Part shown: one piece after another, positions 24,960 to 38,005 of the stretch
Layout: each line of letters opens with the position of its first letter
Numbering within the stretch: position 1 is the first letter of the stretch
Assembly (NCBI RefSeq): GCF_008831285.2
Contig: NC_045143.1
Span: forward strand, 1,027,503-1,091,502
Reading direction: 5' to 3'
Length of the DNA stretch: 64,000 bases
Source of the DNA: Nymphaea colorata
Lineage: Eukaryota > Streptophyta > Magnoliopsida > Nymphaeales > Nymphaeaceae
The notes under the pieces: generated by a model
What the model was told of the DNA's origin: nothing
Database searches by the model: none
Seen by the model: only the letters and a program-made list of their open reading frames with translations
Translations under genes and position numbers: made by a program

Positions 24960-27317
24960 TCAGCTGCCGTCGGCGCACTGCGACGTCGCGTTGCCTTCCT
25001 TCCTCAGCGGCCTCGTCGGCTTCCTTGGGATGCACCTGCCCTGGAGACCCACTTTTCCTTTCTCCGTTATCTCCAATTTGGCCACCCTGCTGCTAACACC
25101 AAGACAAAAAGTGAGAAAGATATCATTTATAAGTTACTTTTCTTTTCAACTATACAGAGCGTGATCATTCTTCATGCACCAAACAGGACTTTCTCCCCCT
25201 GAGTGCAGATCACGTAGATTTTGTCCCTTTCGTGCAGTAAAGCAAGTTAAAAACGAAAAGAATTTTGGACCTTCTGAAGATCAAAATGTCCAAGTTTTCC
25301 GGCACATCTATCGACATGGTTAATGCAGAGGTAATTTCGTGGCTCTGCTAAAAAGCACGTCGTGACGTAGCCATGAGACTTGACATTAAAAGGATACAGA
25401 AAGCATTGACACTCAATCCGATGAACATGGTGGATCGAAAGTTGAACTCTTCCCTACCCACAAGGAAACAAGACATTCCCCTCGTGAACCAGAATAATTC
25501 GTGGAAAATCGATTCACGCGTGAACGTTCGGACTCATGATCACAGCTTAACACATCCGTGATCGTGTTATATTGATTAGATCAACATGAAAAAGAGAAAG
25601 TTCCTGATACTAAACTCAACCTAATTTGCAACTGTAGCTCACTGAGAACTTCCATGGCGAGAATGTGTTTGATTGTTGCAAGACTTTCTCACCATGCCAA
25701 TTGCCATTGCCTGAATCCGCAGTCTCCTTGCCAAACAAGGGAAATCAATTTTGGAAAAAAAGAGAGAGATCTCACCTATCGGCGTTATAGGAAGAGGATC
25801 TCTTGAGACGAGGGGCCCCTTCCAGGGCCCTCTGCTCTTTCCTCTGCGTTTCGATCAGGCTACCGCTGAAGTACTCCCTCTCCTCCAGCTGCATCCTCGT
25901 CGGATTCACGCACTCCGCCTCCGCGGACCTTGCCTTCCGGTGGCCCTGGTACCCGCCATGCGGCAGCTTCGGCCGGTCCGCCGGCATGGACCCGCAGGAG
26001 ATGAGCTGCATCAGCACGGTGGACGCCCTCACTCTCGCGTGGTTCACCGCCCGGACGGAGAGCTCTGGCGCCTCCTCCTCCTCCTCAACGATTCGGAGGC
26101 ATCGAAGCCGGCCGTCCGCCTTCATCAGCGTCTCGAGTGACTCCGGCTCCGGCTGATCCTTGCCGTCCGTCCCCGACGAAGCGCTTGAAGTGGACGCAGG
26201 AGGCGACACCTCCTCGGCGTTCAGCTCCGTCGGCGCCGGCTCGGCGACGGAGACGGCGAGGGCAGCCTCCTTTCGGAATTGTCTCCTCCGGTCCTCCGTC
26301 TGCGTCGAGGCGTCCGTGGCCTTTGCGTAGAACTCGGTCGGGCACTCCGCCTTGTAGACCTTGTACTCCGTCGCGTCCGGGATTTTCCGGCTGGTCGCGG
26401 GCCCGGAGTCGCCGGACCGACCCGTGCTGCTGGAACAGGACGCTTCCAGGGAGAGCTCGTGCAGTTGCTTCGACTCCATGAACGAGTTAGAAACAGAGGA
26501 GACCTTCGCCGTAGGAAGAGGGATGACGATCTCCGATCCCTTGAGGACGTATTCGTGGCCGTGGATGGGGTAGATGAAGTCGTTCTCGGAGAGGTCATGC
26601 CAGACGAACCCATTCTTGTAGCACCTGTTACAAGAAATCAAAATTAGTCTTAGAAGCTTATTTTTCTAGGAGAGCAAACCTGAAATCGGGAAGTGTTACA
26701 GAAAATGGAGACGATTCTGAGGAGATGGACATGATTATGATGAAAAATTGAGGAAAGCTAAGGAAATTCCGGTTGGGCAGTAAGAATGCGTGCTAAAATC
26801 AAGGGAAAATCTGGTTGCTTCGAAGAAGAAGAACAAACCAAAGCAGAGGAAGCGAAAAACCAAACACAAAAGTTGTGAAAAACCCGAAAGGCCAAGCAAA
26901 AGAAAAACCAGTGATCTTACCGCTTGGAAGACCATGAGTACATGGAAGCAATTCCTTTCCCCCTGAGCAAATTGAGACGGTTCGTCACATCTGCGAGAAA
27001 AGAAAAGCAGAAAACGACTACCACCGATTCAAGAACCGAAAAGAAGAAAAAATAAAAGAAGCTGAGAAGGAACCAGAGAGAGCGAAACGGGTAAGGCAGA
27101 CCTCTGAGGTAGAGGCCGTCGGAGGAGGAAAGGGGACCTCCATGAAGTGCGGCTGCTCAAGCTGGCCGTTCCTACAAAGGTAATAGACAACCGGCACCTT
27201 CTTCTCCTGCTTCGCCCTCGGCTCCACCCACACCATCGTCCTCTCTGGGCTCGCCTCTCTGTTCTTCTTCTTCCCCAACGGAAGCTCCACCCTCCCTCGC
27301 CTCGGGCTCACCGCCAT
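24960..27317 (-). pseudogene. SOSEKI (DUF966) protein gene, 4 exons, frameshift in exon 1
   Basis: Exons on the minus strand are 27102-27317, 26921-26990, 25776-26624 and 24960-25089, all with GT-AG borders. SOSEKI proteins are plant polarity proteins with an N-terminal DIX-like polymerising domain that place themselves at cell edges. Visible hallmarks are PVVYYLCRNGQLEQPHFMEV in exon 1, GLYLRDV at its end, TNRLNLLRGKGIASMYSW in exon 2, [19 protein letters not shown] in exon 3, and RCIPRK near the C-terminus in exon 4. Between HFMEV and GLYLRDV the frame slips. The C-run read from 27132-27135 has four C, and one more would restore the frame and give 421 codons. As written, translation stops after 73 residues at the start of exon 2. 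Exon 3 could also end at TGA 25772-25774, but splicing at 25775/25776 adds the conserved tail and is in phase. This may be a real null allele, a pseudogene or a consensus base error. Confidence 0.85.
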
Positions 27318-30300
27318 TCTCTCCTCCTCCCCACAAGAGCGGGTAACCACTCCCCCCCTTCACACCAGAGTCTACTGGGCGCAGAGAGAGAGACAGAAAG
27401 AGCGGGCGTGTACAGAAGGGGAGGTGAGAGTTGGGAGATTTAAATTGAGATGCCGACGACAGGAAGAAGGCAACAAAGGGTCGAGCGTTTTCGGTACGTT
27501 TGACTCAGACTCTACGCTTCCTACCTCTTTTTCCCTCACTTTTTTGTTCTGGAAATAAATTCCATCATCTTCCTCATCAATTATTTAAGAAATCTCTTTT
27601 TCATGAACACGCAGACTCGACCACTCTTTGAAGTCCAACTTCTCCGATATTCGAAAATCTTGCCTTTCCTCTACATCTGATTCTTTCACATGTTATCCTG
27701 GGCAGCCGTCTACTTGCTTGTTTGTTTAATCGTATTCGTTGGTAAAATGCTTTGTCATTTCTGGTTCTTGTTCCCACTGGAGCTCGAAAAGTTGCAGAGT
27801 TTTCGGGAAAGAGGAACCCCTTTTCTTTTTTAATATCATTTCCGTTTGTGAACTCATCGTTGTTTTTGGCGGCTACCCCGATCGTCAACTCCGACTTCTC
27901 CACTACCACCTTCTTAAAATCTCTGCCAACATATAATATGATTTCAGAAATCGCTCTTTAAAGAGATCTGCCATCTTTACCATCTATTTTTTATGATGAA
28001 CGGCCACGATTCGCTGCTATTGTGAGCATCCATGGTATATTTTTTTTTCTTCATCCTCATCATCTGCATTGTAGTTTGTGAATGTGCTGAGGAGGTCGCC
28101 GGCAGGAGAAGATGTAAGATGACTTAGAAAACGGTATTTTCTCTCACTTGGATTTGGAATCTCAAATAAATGAAGAACAAGAAAGATATAAATGCAAAAG
28201 TTAGAAAGCTGATAAAAGAAAAAGATCATGATGAACGGACCACAAAAATTCAAAACTTTAATCACTAAGAATGTCAGCCAACAGTAGTTTGCATGCCAAA
28301 AGAAATGTGCATTAATGATCATGACATGAAGGCTCTCTGCATGCTTGCAGCAACAGCATTAAAAGCCATTTGTGAGAAGAGAACTTGTATTTTAAACGCC
28401 AACAGTGCTCTTTATCGCAAGAAAGGCCTTATTGTGTTGCCTCATTTGGAGTTTTAGGAAAAGTATGCCATACATGAGAGAATTCGAAATACAAGAGACC
28501 TGTTATGGAGATTTTCAATAAAAACGTGGGTTCGTGCAAGAGATTTTCGTAGACAGAAAACGAAACAAATTCTTCACACTACGTTGAAGGAAATAGTGCC
28601 CCAAGACTTGACGTTCATTACTAGTTGGATTTGGATGAAAACGATGTAGGCCATGGTTGTCAGATGTGATTCCATTTCTATGGACATCAATCTAGTGAAT
28701 TGATTTGAGTCTCGAGAAGATTCATTAAATAAGGACCAACTCTTTGACTTTGGCTTTATATATATATATATATATATATAAGACAAAACAATAAGTTAAT
28801 TTGCGCTATGTGATATATGTTTATATAGAAAAATTGGAAGGTGAATTTGGTTATCAGCTAACTCACTCATGAGGGTTATTTGATCCATTTAATGGAAGAC
28901 TGTATTTTTAATTAACAAAGCTCTGCAGTCCTATCTTCAGATTTATTCTTACCTGTGTTTTTGATAGCCTTGGATTTGAGGTCCTCAAGATTTGAGAACT
29001 ATGGATGTAAGGTGAGACCCTCCCCCTCCAATCGGAATCGACTTTTTCTCAATGTAAAAAGTAAATTAAGAATCTTATATAGTTTGATGAACTATGAATT
29101 TTACCATGAATCTTTTCAGAGACATGAGTAAAAACATGTCATGTCAGATCCACATTAGATCCATGAATCTCATGGACCCAACTAGCAAATCTGTACAATT
29201 TAATTGATGTCGGCTATCTCGGTCCACATCCCTCAACTCGAATAGTCTGCGAGTTTTAAACTAGGAGACTGATTTGACAACGAATTCTGGATCCGTTTCA
29301 CACTGTGATCACATGGAGAGACTAGGAAATGGTTGGATTCATTCCACATAATAATCGCATGGAAGAAACTGGTTTCCACACCCACCAAGATCATAACTAC
29401 AAAAGCTAAGTGCCTCTCTGGTGGGCACCCAAGAAGAAGGCCGATATCATCTACCCACCATCAAAAAATTTTTTTTTTTAAAAAAAGAAGCTCACGATAT
29501 TTTCACGTAAGAAAGAAAAGATTCATTGTGAGCCATGTTAACCTGACAAAAACGTTATTTTCTGCTTAATTTTCTAAGGTTTTCCACATTTTTGCTTGTA
29601 ATTTGACGTATTCCATATATTATATTTGCTGACATCTTGCTAAGAAAAAGCTATTAAGAATTTGCGATATTGTTTCTTCAAATTTGGTGGGGCTGGATCC
29701 CACTTGTGATGGCCTGATTCCTCAATTAATTTCATTCATGGATAATAATTTGGAATATTAAAATGATTATTTATTTTTTTAATCTTCTTCATATGTAGAG
29801 ACGATCGGCCGCATTAAAATTACCGCTTCGAGAAGTTAAACAGCTTAACAAAATTTTTTGGTGAGTATTGATTAGGCACCTAACGAAAATAAGCTGTAGA
29901 TGACTCATGGAAGGATTAATGCTAGAATGAAGTTAGTTTTGATATTTAAAGGGCTGAGATTAGGGCTGGATCCAACTTTTACTAAATATTAGATCCCATG
30001 TGTTTGGTTGGTAAGCGGAAGGAAAATCTCACCACCTGAGTGAGAGCCGAAGATCCCCACCCCGCTCCTCCCTTTCGTCCTTTCTTCTTTTTTCGCGAGA
30101 CCCGTCAGGATCCAAGGCTGCATCAGTGTCTGGGAGATGTGCCTGCTTTGCATGTCAATTAGCGCATTGCCGCATGCCCCTTGCATACAAAGGATACTGA
30201 TCCTTCGGGCTTGAACTAACAGCTGACTGTCTACCAGTACGCCATCACCCCTCATGCTGCGATTAGTGGAGGAGCCAGAAAAATTAGTTGGAAGGGTACT

Positions 30301-33300
30301 TGTCTAAAAATACTCATATATGGTGGGACACTTACAGATATATATTATATATAAGAATAAATATTTAAAAATGCCCATTTAGAAATAAAGAACTTTTAAA
30401 AGACTAGTGTGGACAATTGCCGACTCCAATCACCATGTGGCTACAACATTGGGCAGGATCAAATTCTTATTCAAACCTCTTTTCAAAATCAAATCTGAAT
30501 TTAACCAGCATAAGATCCTAAATTTTATTTGTAATTAGGCATTCGTTACTTGTTGGTATTTGATTTGGCTGGATCATTTGATGGATACAACACATTGGTA
30601 AACTTGGCTAAGAGAGATATTGTCTGCTTTGATTTTAAAATACGATTTTTTTTATGGCAATGACTGGCGCCATCTCTACTCATTTAAGTCCTTTTTTTTC
30701 TCAAAAACAAGCAAAGTTTGAACCCTGACGTGTTTGGTTGCTAGTCTTAATGAGGTGTAAATTTTAGAAATAAAAACTGCATGCACTGAAACTCAAACTT
30801 TTCCTTTCTAACTATTTTTATACCCATTCATTTTAGAAGTAAATAAGAACAAACATTAAAGTGTTGAATTTGTACGCAATAAACAAGAATCCGAAGTCCT
30901 TAACCCTCAAAATACATTGGTTCTCAGGTTTCTTATAATTTGATATGAGGAAAAAACAAAAAATCTCCACGGAAATAATTTCCCACTTTTTCCCTCTTTT
31001 AATTATAACACAAAGTGCAGCAACATGGGGAGATTCAACTAGGGATCATTTAATGCTTTTAATAGGTGAAAAAGAAAAAAAAAAGTTTTCAACTGGAATG
31101 GTGGTTAAAATTTTTCAAGAAAAAAATTGGATGGTTTTTGTGGAAAAACAGTACCAATCGCATAACAAAACAGAAAAACATTGCAAGATTTTGTTTTCGA
31201 GTGTTTGATGCATGGGATGTATTATGGAGATGAATTTCTCCAACAAAGCACACCTGAAAGTCTTTTTCTTATTCATGGAGACGTTCGTAGGATGCGACAG
31301 ATGATGCAAAGAAAAGAGGATAGCTGCATAGGTCGCCACCTTCATATTGTGGATCCGCGGATTTCTCCGCGATAGGTGGAGAAATCCTCTGGCCTCTCCC
31401 AACATCCCGCCTGATGCAATGGCAGTGGATGTCTTTATAAAATTAACTTAATATATATGTTAATGTTTTGATATATTTGATTGTTATACATGTAAGTGTT
31501 TCAAAGAATTTATAGATACTGAAATTTATAGATATTGAATGAGTGTCCCCACCCACAAAAATTTCTAGCTCCGTTAGTGTGATGCCGACAGACTGATGCA
31601 ACCGGCGACCGTGATTAGACGGAGATCCGGATGGCCGGAAAATTTCACTTCCTATTTATTGTGAAGGTGGAATTAATTCCCCAACGATTCACGGGTGTCA
31701 ACTGAGTCTCTACCGGACAATCGTCGTTCCTTGTGAGCCCAAAGAAGAATACAAGTAAGATGAAGTTTGAGGGCAACTATGTGGAAACTAAGTGGCGGTC
31801 TGAACAGACGGAAGTCAAAGAATCAGTGGATGACACAAGTCATTTCTTATTCCAATGCAAATAAAAATAAATCTATGTCATTTCCAAGTTGGATTTTAAA
31901 TTTTCACCCGAATCCAATCCAATGTCAACTTTAGATTCACAACCAAAAATCCAGTCCGAATCCATTCTGAATGTTAAGAACCTACATTTATAATTGGATG
32001 TAAGAAAATTTGATTGGCCATATGGATGCATATTATTTCATCAAATATGAGACCAAGGTTCAAGATTGGGCAGTTTGACCATGTCCATTGTTGTAGGTGT
32101 AGGTCTGAAATTCCCTCGCCGACCAGATGTTTCACACGAAAGTTAATTCACACTGGGAAATTTGTCGTTCCTGGCATGTCTATTTGTCTACAAACATGAG
32201 ACTGTCAATGTCCTTACGTTCCCCTCCACGTCCCCTTCCCCTCTCTGACTTAAGGCATAGTTGATATACCCTGACTCAGATTCGGATGGATATATAACCA
32301 GGTCACCAAATTGACTCATCGAATCGGTCAAGTTAAGTTTTAAAATAACCTGAATCAAGTGAGTCAAGACGAGTCAAGGGCGAGCCAGGCCAACGTTGAC
32401 TCTCAACGAAGATGTTTAGCAATCCCAGCTGGCTCGAACGATTCCCGAGCCAACCCGACAAGTCAGCCAACTATGACTTAGGGCATCAAGGTACATGTAT
32501 GAAGTATTTGGTAATAGGAACAATATGTTCTTTTGGAATACAATATATCAAATACCCCTACAAGATCGGTTAGGTGACCTTGCTGCAATAAAATTATAAT
32601 ATAAATGACACAATTTTTTTTGGCAATTTCATTCTTCATTTTGATCAGGAATGTATTTTTCCTGTAAAATTGAATTACATGTATGCAAAGTTCATACATG
32701 TAATGAAGATAACATAAGAACGCTTAGATTTTGCAATTATATTTCCATCTCTTAGTTTAGTTTTGCATTAAATAAGCTAAAAAAAAAAGATGAATGAAGT
32801 TGGTATTTTTCTTGTTCTGTCTTTAGCCGTATCGAGTTACATTTATTGTTTAGTTAGATGATCCAAATCCGATCCATTTTCACCTAAATTCGTCAAAGAA
32901 AAGAAATGAAAGAGAGACGATGCGGCGAGAATCTGGAAGGTGTGCGAACACGTGACTCGTGGGTCAAATAGTCAACGTGGAAAGCATGTGGGCGCGCACG
33001 GTCAACATTATCGGCCGGTGGCCTTTGCCCTGTTGACCGGTCTGGAGACAGGATTGAATTGGAGTCGGTGGTGGGCTTGACCGCGTCGGAGCAATTAATG
33101 GATCTGGACCCACAGCCCACGCATCCCCGTACCATAAAAAGTGTTTGCATCGCCGGGGAACGCTGCGGAACAAGTGGAGCGTCCTTTTTTACTTCTTAAG
33201 GCAATGTCCGTTCTTCCTGTTCCTCGAAGGCTCAAACGCGAAGAACAAAGCATCGGCCCACAAGCAGGAAATCAAACAAACCTGGTTCCTTAAGAACCAA

Positions 33301-36300
33301 ATACCATAAGATGTATAAATTTCCCCATAAATTCACACGACACATCCATATACATATAACATATGCTTTGATCATATACATAGATTTAGGAGGAACAAAG
33401 GTTAAAATCAAATTGTTACGCACTCAGTTCTCATATTTTTTTGAATTGAAAAAAGTTGTTAACCTCATTTTTTTAAAAAAAAATGACATGTAAATTTAAA
33501 AAAAAAAATCACTTATTTTATATAAAAATTTTGAAAAATGGTATTTCCACGCTAGTCAAAATTTAGAAATTTTAATTCGGCTCGCTCCATGAAAAAATTC
33601 TGGCTCCAACCCTATGCTTATCGATGCACCTCCTATAAGTAAATTTTGTGTAAACTTCTACAAAGTATACCAAAAATGAAAATTAAAGCAACACTCTCTT
33701 TCTCTTATCATTTCTCTCTCTCTCTCCCTCTCCATCTCTAACAAAGAAAAGGAAAGAAAGAAAACTTATCTTAGATCAAGCCTTTGTCAATTCAGAAAGT
33801 GAAAAGATGTGAATCTCAAGTTAAACTTGGGCTGCGATTAGTTTGATCATTTTGGTTCATGATATGGACTCCTGTTGCATCAAATTCTCATTATTAAGAT
33901 GTGAGCGTTTCTAGTTCAGCTCTAAGGCACTTGGTCGGATGACTGCGATGAAATTACAATCGAGCAATTGGCTCTAGTAGATGCAATAATACGTGAAGGC
34001 CAATCGTTTTCATTTCCATTGCAAATGTAGAAGGTCGTTCATGATTTCACTGCCAGATTTCATCTTGAACAAGGAAAAACCAGAAGAATGGCTCAAACAA
34101 GCCACCACCAAAGCCAACGGAGATCTGTCAGCCTTTTAGTGTGTTAAATTTGTTCCAACAAAAGAAGCATATAGTATGTTGACCTGTCAGCCTTAAACAA
34201 ACTGAGAGTGAAGCATTCGTTGCTTTGAATTATAGACTCGATCAATTAGTTTGGGCAGAAACATTAGAAGTTTCTAACTGAGATAGAAAGGGTTTTAATT
34301 TCTCAATGAAAATAATCAGCCGATAACTATCGTCATTCTTAAGTAGGCTAAACTATTACGGGTGATTCTCGAAAGGCTACTCTAAGATGGTGAATATGTG
34401 CCCTTGATCTGCTTCTTTGTGAAAAGATTGCTCTTGGTAATGGTTGATCTGTTACAAATTAACCCGCTTTCAGATGGTTTGAAGAGCCCACTGAGCATCA
34501 TCTCCTATATGCGAAATAGAAGCCAAATGCTTCTGATCATCATCTCCTATGCGAAATAAAAGCCTAGAAATGTGCAGTTCAGTTTATTATTTAAAAGACC
34601 CTAAGAAGGAGGTCTACAATCAATAGCACTACTGAGATCAACATTTTTCTGATGACAGGCACGAAACTTGAAAATCCTTGCTGAATTTGCACCTGTCATG
34701 AGAAACCCTTCATTTTCGAACCTCTTCGGTCTTCCATTTGAGGGATATGATCTTTTATCCAGCTTCTTGGCAGTTGTTCAACCTAGCTTGCATCTTTTCT
34801 GTTCACGTTTCTGCTCCCTCCTGATCAGTAAGGCTTTCCGAATGGTTCATGGACCAATTGAATGAGCATAACCTTCAATTGGTAGGACTGTTTCTTCGGT
34901 TCGGTGCCAACTTTTGGTCATTAAGACTGAAACATATAGTGCAATCACTCAATTTACTGAAATGGCTTTCAGTAAAGCATGTAGAACACTTATGAATCTA
35001 ATTACAAGACTGTAGACAGAAAGAGGAAGATGAACAAGACTGTCGATGCCCTGAATCAACTGGAACGCATCGCTGCCATGGTAAATGTGATCCATGCAAA
35101 CTTGCTAGTATGAGATATGTGGCCATTACTGTTAACCTTGCATCATCCAATTGAAGTCGTGCAGGGAACAAGTTAAACGGTTTCAACTCCTACATGAGTT
35201 TTTATGTCATCAATTGTGACTTCTAATATCGTCAAGAAGCTAGTATATAGTGGTTTCAAGGGGTTTGATGTAACTGGTTAAATCAGTGATAATATAAGGC
35301 CAATCCTGTGTTTGGTTCTTACCAAGCTGTTTGGTATTAAGAACACCGTGAATGTTACATAAATCTATCTTAAAGATTATGGTAGATGATATATGAAACA
35401 CTTGAACAAAGTGTTGTATTAATCTGCCCAATCTTTGAAATATATTACTAAGATATTCGCATGGAATTCTTAGAGTGCGAGACAATACCTGTTATGGGTA
35501 TCAACTCTTTATGCAAGCAGTCGACCTTCGACCTTAGAAACAAGGCAAGGGGAATGAGAGAACCTCGGCTTCCTTAGTGGATAGGACTTTAACTATCATA
35601 AAAGTAGCCATAACTCATACATCAAGCAGCATATAAGCAGTAGGGTTAGAACCAAAAAAATTTAACTAAGGAGCACTAGTTATAGATTTTTAAAATTTTA
35701 AGAGCTAAATGAGAAAAATTGCTCACAAATATCAATACAAAAACAAGAAACATTTTTGGGGTTCGTGTGGACATTTGCCCATATGTAACCTACACCTACG
35801 TCCACCCCTGGCACAGAGGTAACCATAGTACGTACTAGGTGGCAGATCTACAGCCAAAAATTTAAGTGAGACAACTAAAATTTTAATTGAGAAATGAATC
35901 AGGCCGAAAGGGGTCATCAATCTTTCATGTGCATATAGAAGCTTGTCTAAGTGCTTCGTCCTTTCTTCATTTGTTGTCCTTGTCCATTGTTTCTTCTAGT
36001 ATTGATTTCGGAATCTGTATATTTTGTGGTAATTGCGTGAGTATTGCCCCACAAACTGTTTATCAATGACTGAAGAATATGATCTTTTACTGCCCATGAT
36101 GAAAGAGTTATTGATGCGCCTTAGGTATACCTAATCGCATTCAATCAATGAAGTCAAAATAATAACATGAGGTTAAAGCAAGCCTCTTTAGAAGCGGGGC
36201 CTCCTTCGTTCATGCGACATTTCTCAAGCATGGGCGAATGTGGTAGTGATTAGGACATCCATTTATTAGTTATTAGGATATCCACTTGAAACCGGATGAG

Positions 36301-37072
36301 CTTATTGGGGTTCTAGCATCAAGATGCACCTAAAATGTGATATCACAACCAAACCAAATTGCCTAAATATATCGAATTTTATTTCAGAACGGGTTCTTCG
36401 TGTCTCTTTTCCTTTCTAAATTATATCACTTTAAATGGTTGTGAAAAGAAAAGCTAGAAAGAAGAAAGTGGATAAGATAAGAGAACAAATAAGTGACATA
36501 AAGTTAGAAACCAGTGGGATTAGTTTTCCTTATTTCTTTTTAATTTTCTCTGTAAGCATCCTCTCCATCATAAAGTTGGTAGATCTTAAGAGGAGAAAGA
36601 GATTTGAAAATGTAAAATATGCATGGTATTCACTGGCTCGTGTTCGGTCCTTCCTTTCCTTTTTATTCTTCTTTTTCCTTCGTTCAACTTGATCTATCTC
36701 AATAAATAAAAGGATTAGTAGCCCACAAGAATCGAACAAGTGATGCGGTGGAAGAGAAGATGATCTCAATGGCACGAGGCAGTGCCTAGAGAGACTGAAC
36801 ACAGGAGAGAAAAGAAAAGTTATGAGCAGCAACGGCTCTTGTTAGTCGATTTGATCGTAGGCATGTGGACAAAAACGCCGCAAAAGATGACAAGTACTAA
36901 CGCTATTCCTTGCAAGGCCAAACGTCTTTCCGTGCAGAGATGAAACCAACACGCAAAAGTGTGTTACTCAATTTTTTAATTAGATTTTTCAATTGAAGCA
37001 TGACACGTTTCCCAAAATAAATTTATATTAGATTTTCATATTTTGGCCCTCCGTCGTAGCCCTTCGGGTTTC

Positions 37073-37077
<5 letters not shown>

Positions 37078-37170
<93 letters not shown>
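37078..37170. repeat. Compound (TA)n(GA)n microsatellite
   Basis: About 70 bases of TA repeat pass directly into about 22 bases of GA repeat. The open frame across it is an artefact of the repeat (alternating Tyr-Ile codons). Confidence 0.95.
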
Positions 37171-37888
37171 ACTGGCCGATGTCTCCATTGAGAAAAAGCT
37201 TCTCCCAGCTGAAGTTGAGGAGGTTTCTAGAGACAGACATGAGGTTAGGAAAACTCTGATCTGGTTATACCGGGAGAGATTGAAATCTTAACCTTTTTAA
37301 AGTTTAATTTAAAAAAAAAATTAGGCCATAATTTCTAAAATTTATATGTAAATTTTGAATTTTGTAACAAAAAAAACTTTACTTTTGTAGCAATGTCATG
37401 TCAATAGGGGTGAAGACATAAATTTTCTCCTAAGGAGCACTGGTAATAACTGTTAAATTTTTAAGTGGCATCAACCATGTAAAACGAAAAAAAAAAAAAC
37501 TTGGGCCTGCTTGGACCCAAGGCCAGTTCCAGTTGGCTCAGCTCGGGCTGTTCAATGCAAACCCATTAAAATCATTATAAACTCAAGAAAACGTTCTTGG
37601 AGGTTATCCTGTTCTTTCCAGGAATTTTTCGGAATACTATAAAAATGGAATCATCTAAACATTGAGAAACAAGTTCATAATAACCCAAAATGATCCAATT
37701 TGGATCTGGTATCACCATTTTTTTAGGAAAAAAAATTCACTTTTTAAGGTGGTAGACTGGCCATATGCTCTTTCGCTATTATTAGTAGGAGTCGTAGTAG
37801 AGGGCAAAATAGCAAGAGGTTGTTTCCCAAGTTCAATCATTTAAATTTTGTGATCCATTCTGGATCTAGGTTGTCAGTAGAGAAATTT

Positions 37889-38005
<117 letters not shown>

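Noticed and set aside
25772-25774. TGA as the end of the SOSEKI coding region
   Set aside because: Splicing two bases earlier (AG|GTGAG) joins in phase to an exon carrying the family's RCIPRK tail, which is the better explanation.
37043-37291. Frame with alternating Tyr-Ile
   Set aside because: It is an artefact of reading through a (TA)n(GA)n microsatellite. The similar frame at 37820-38011 is rejected for the same reason.
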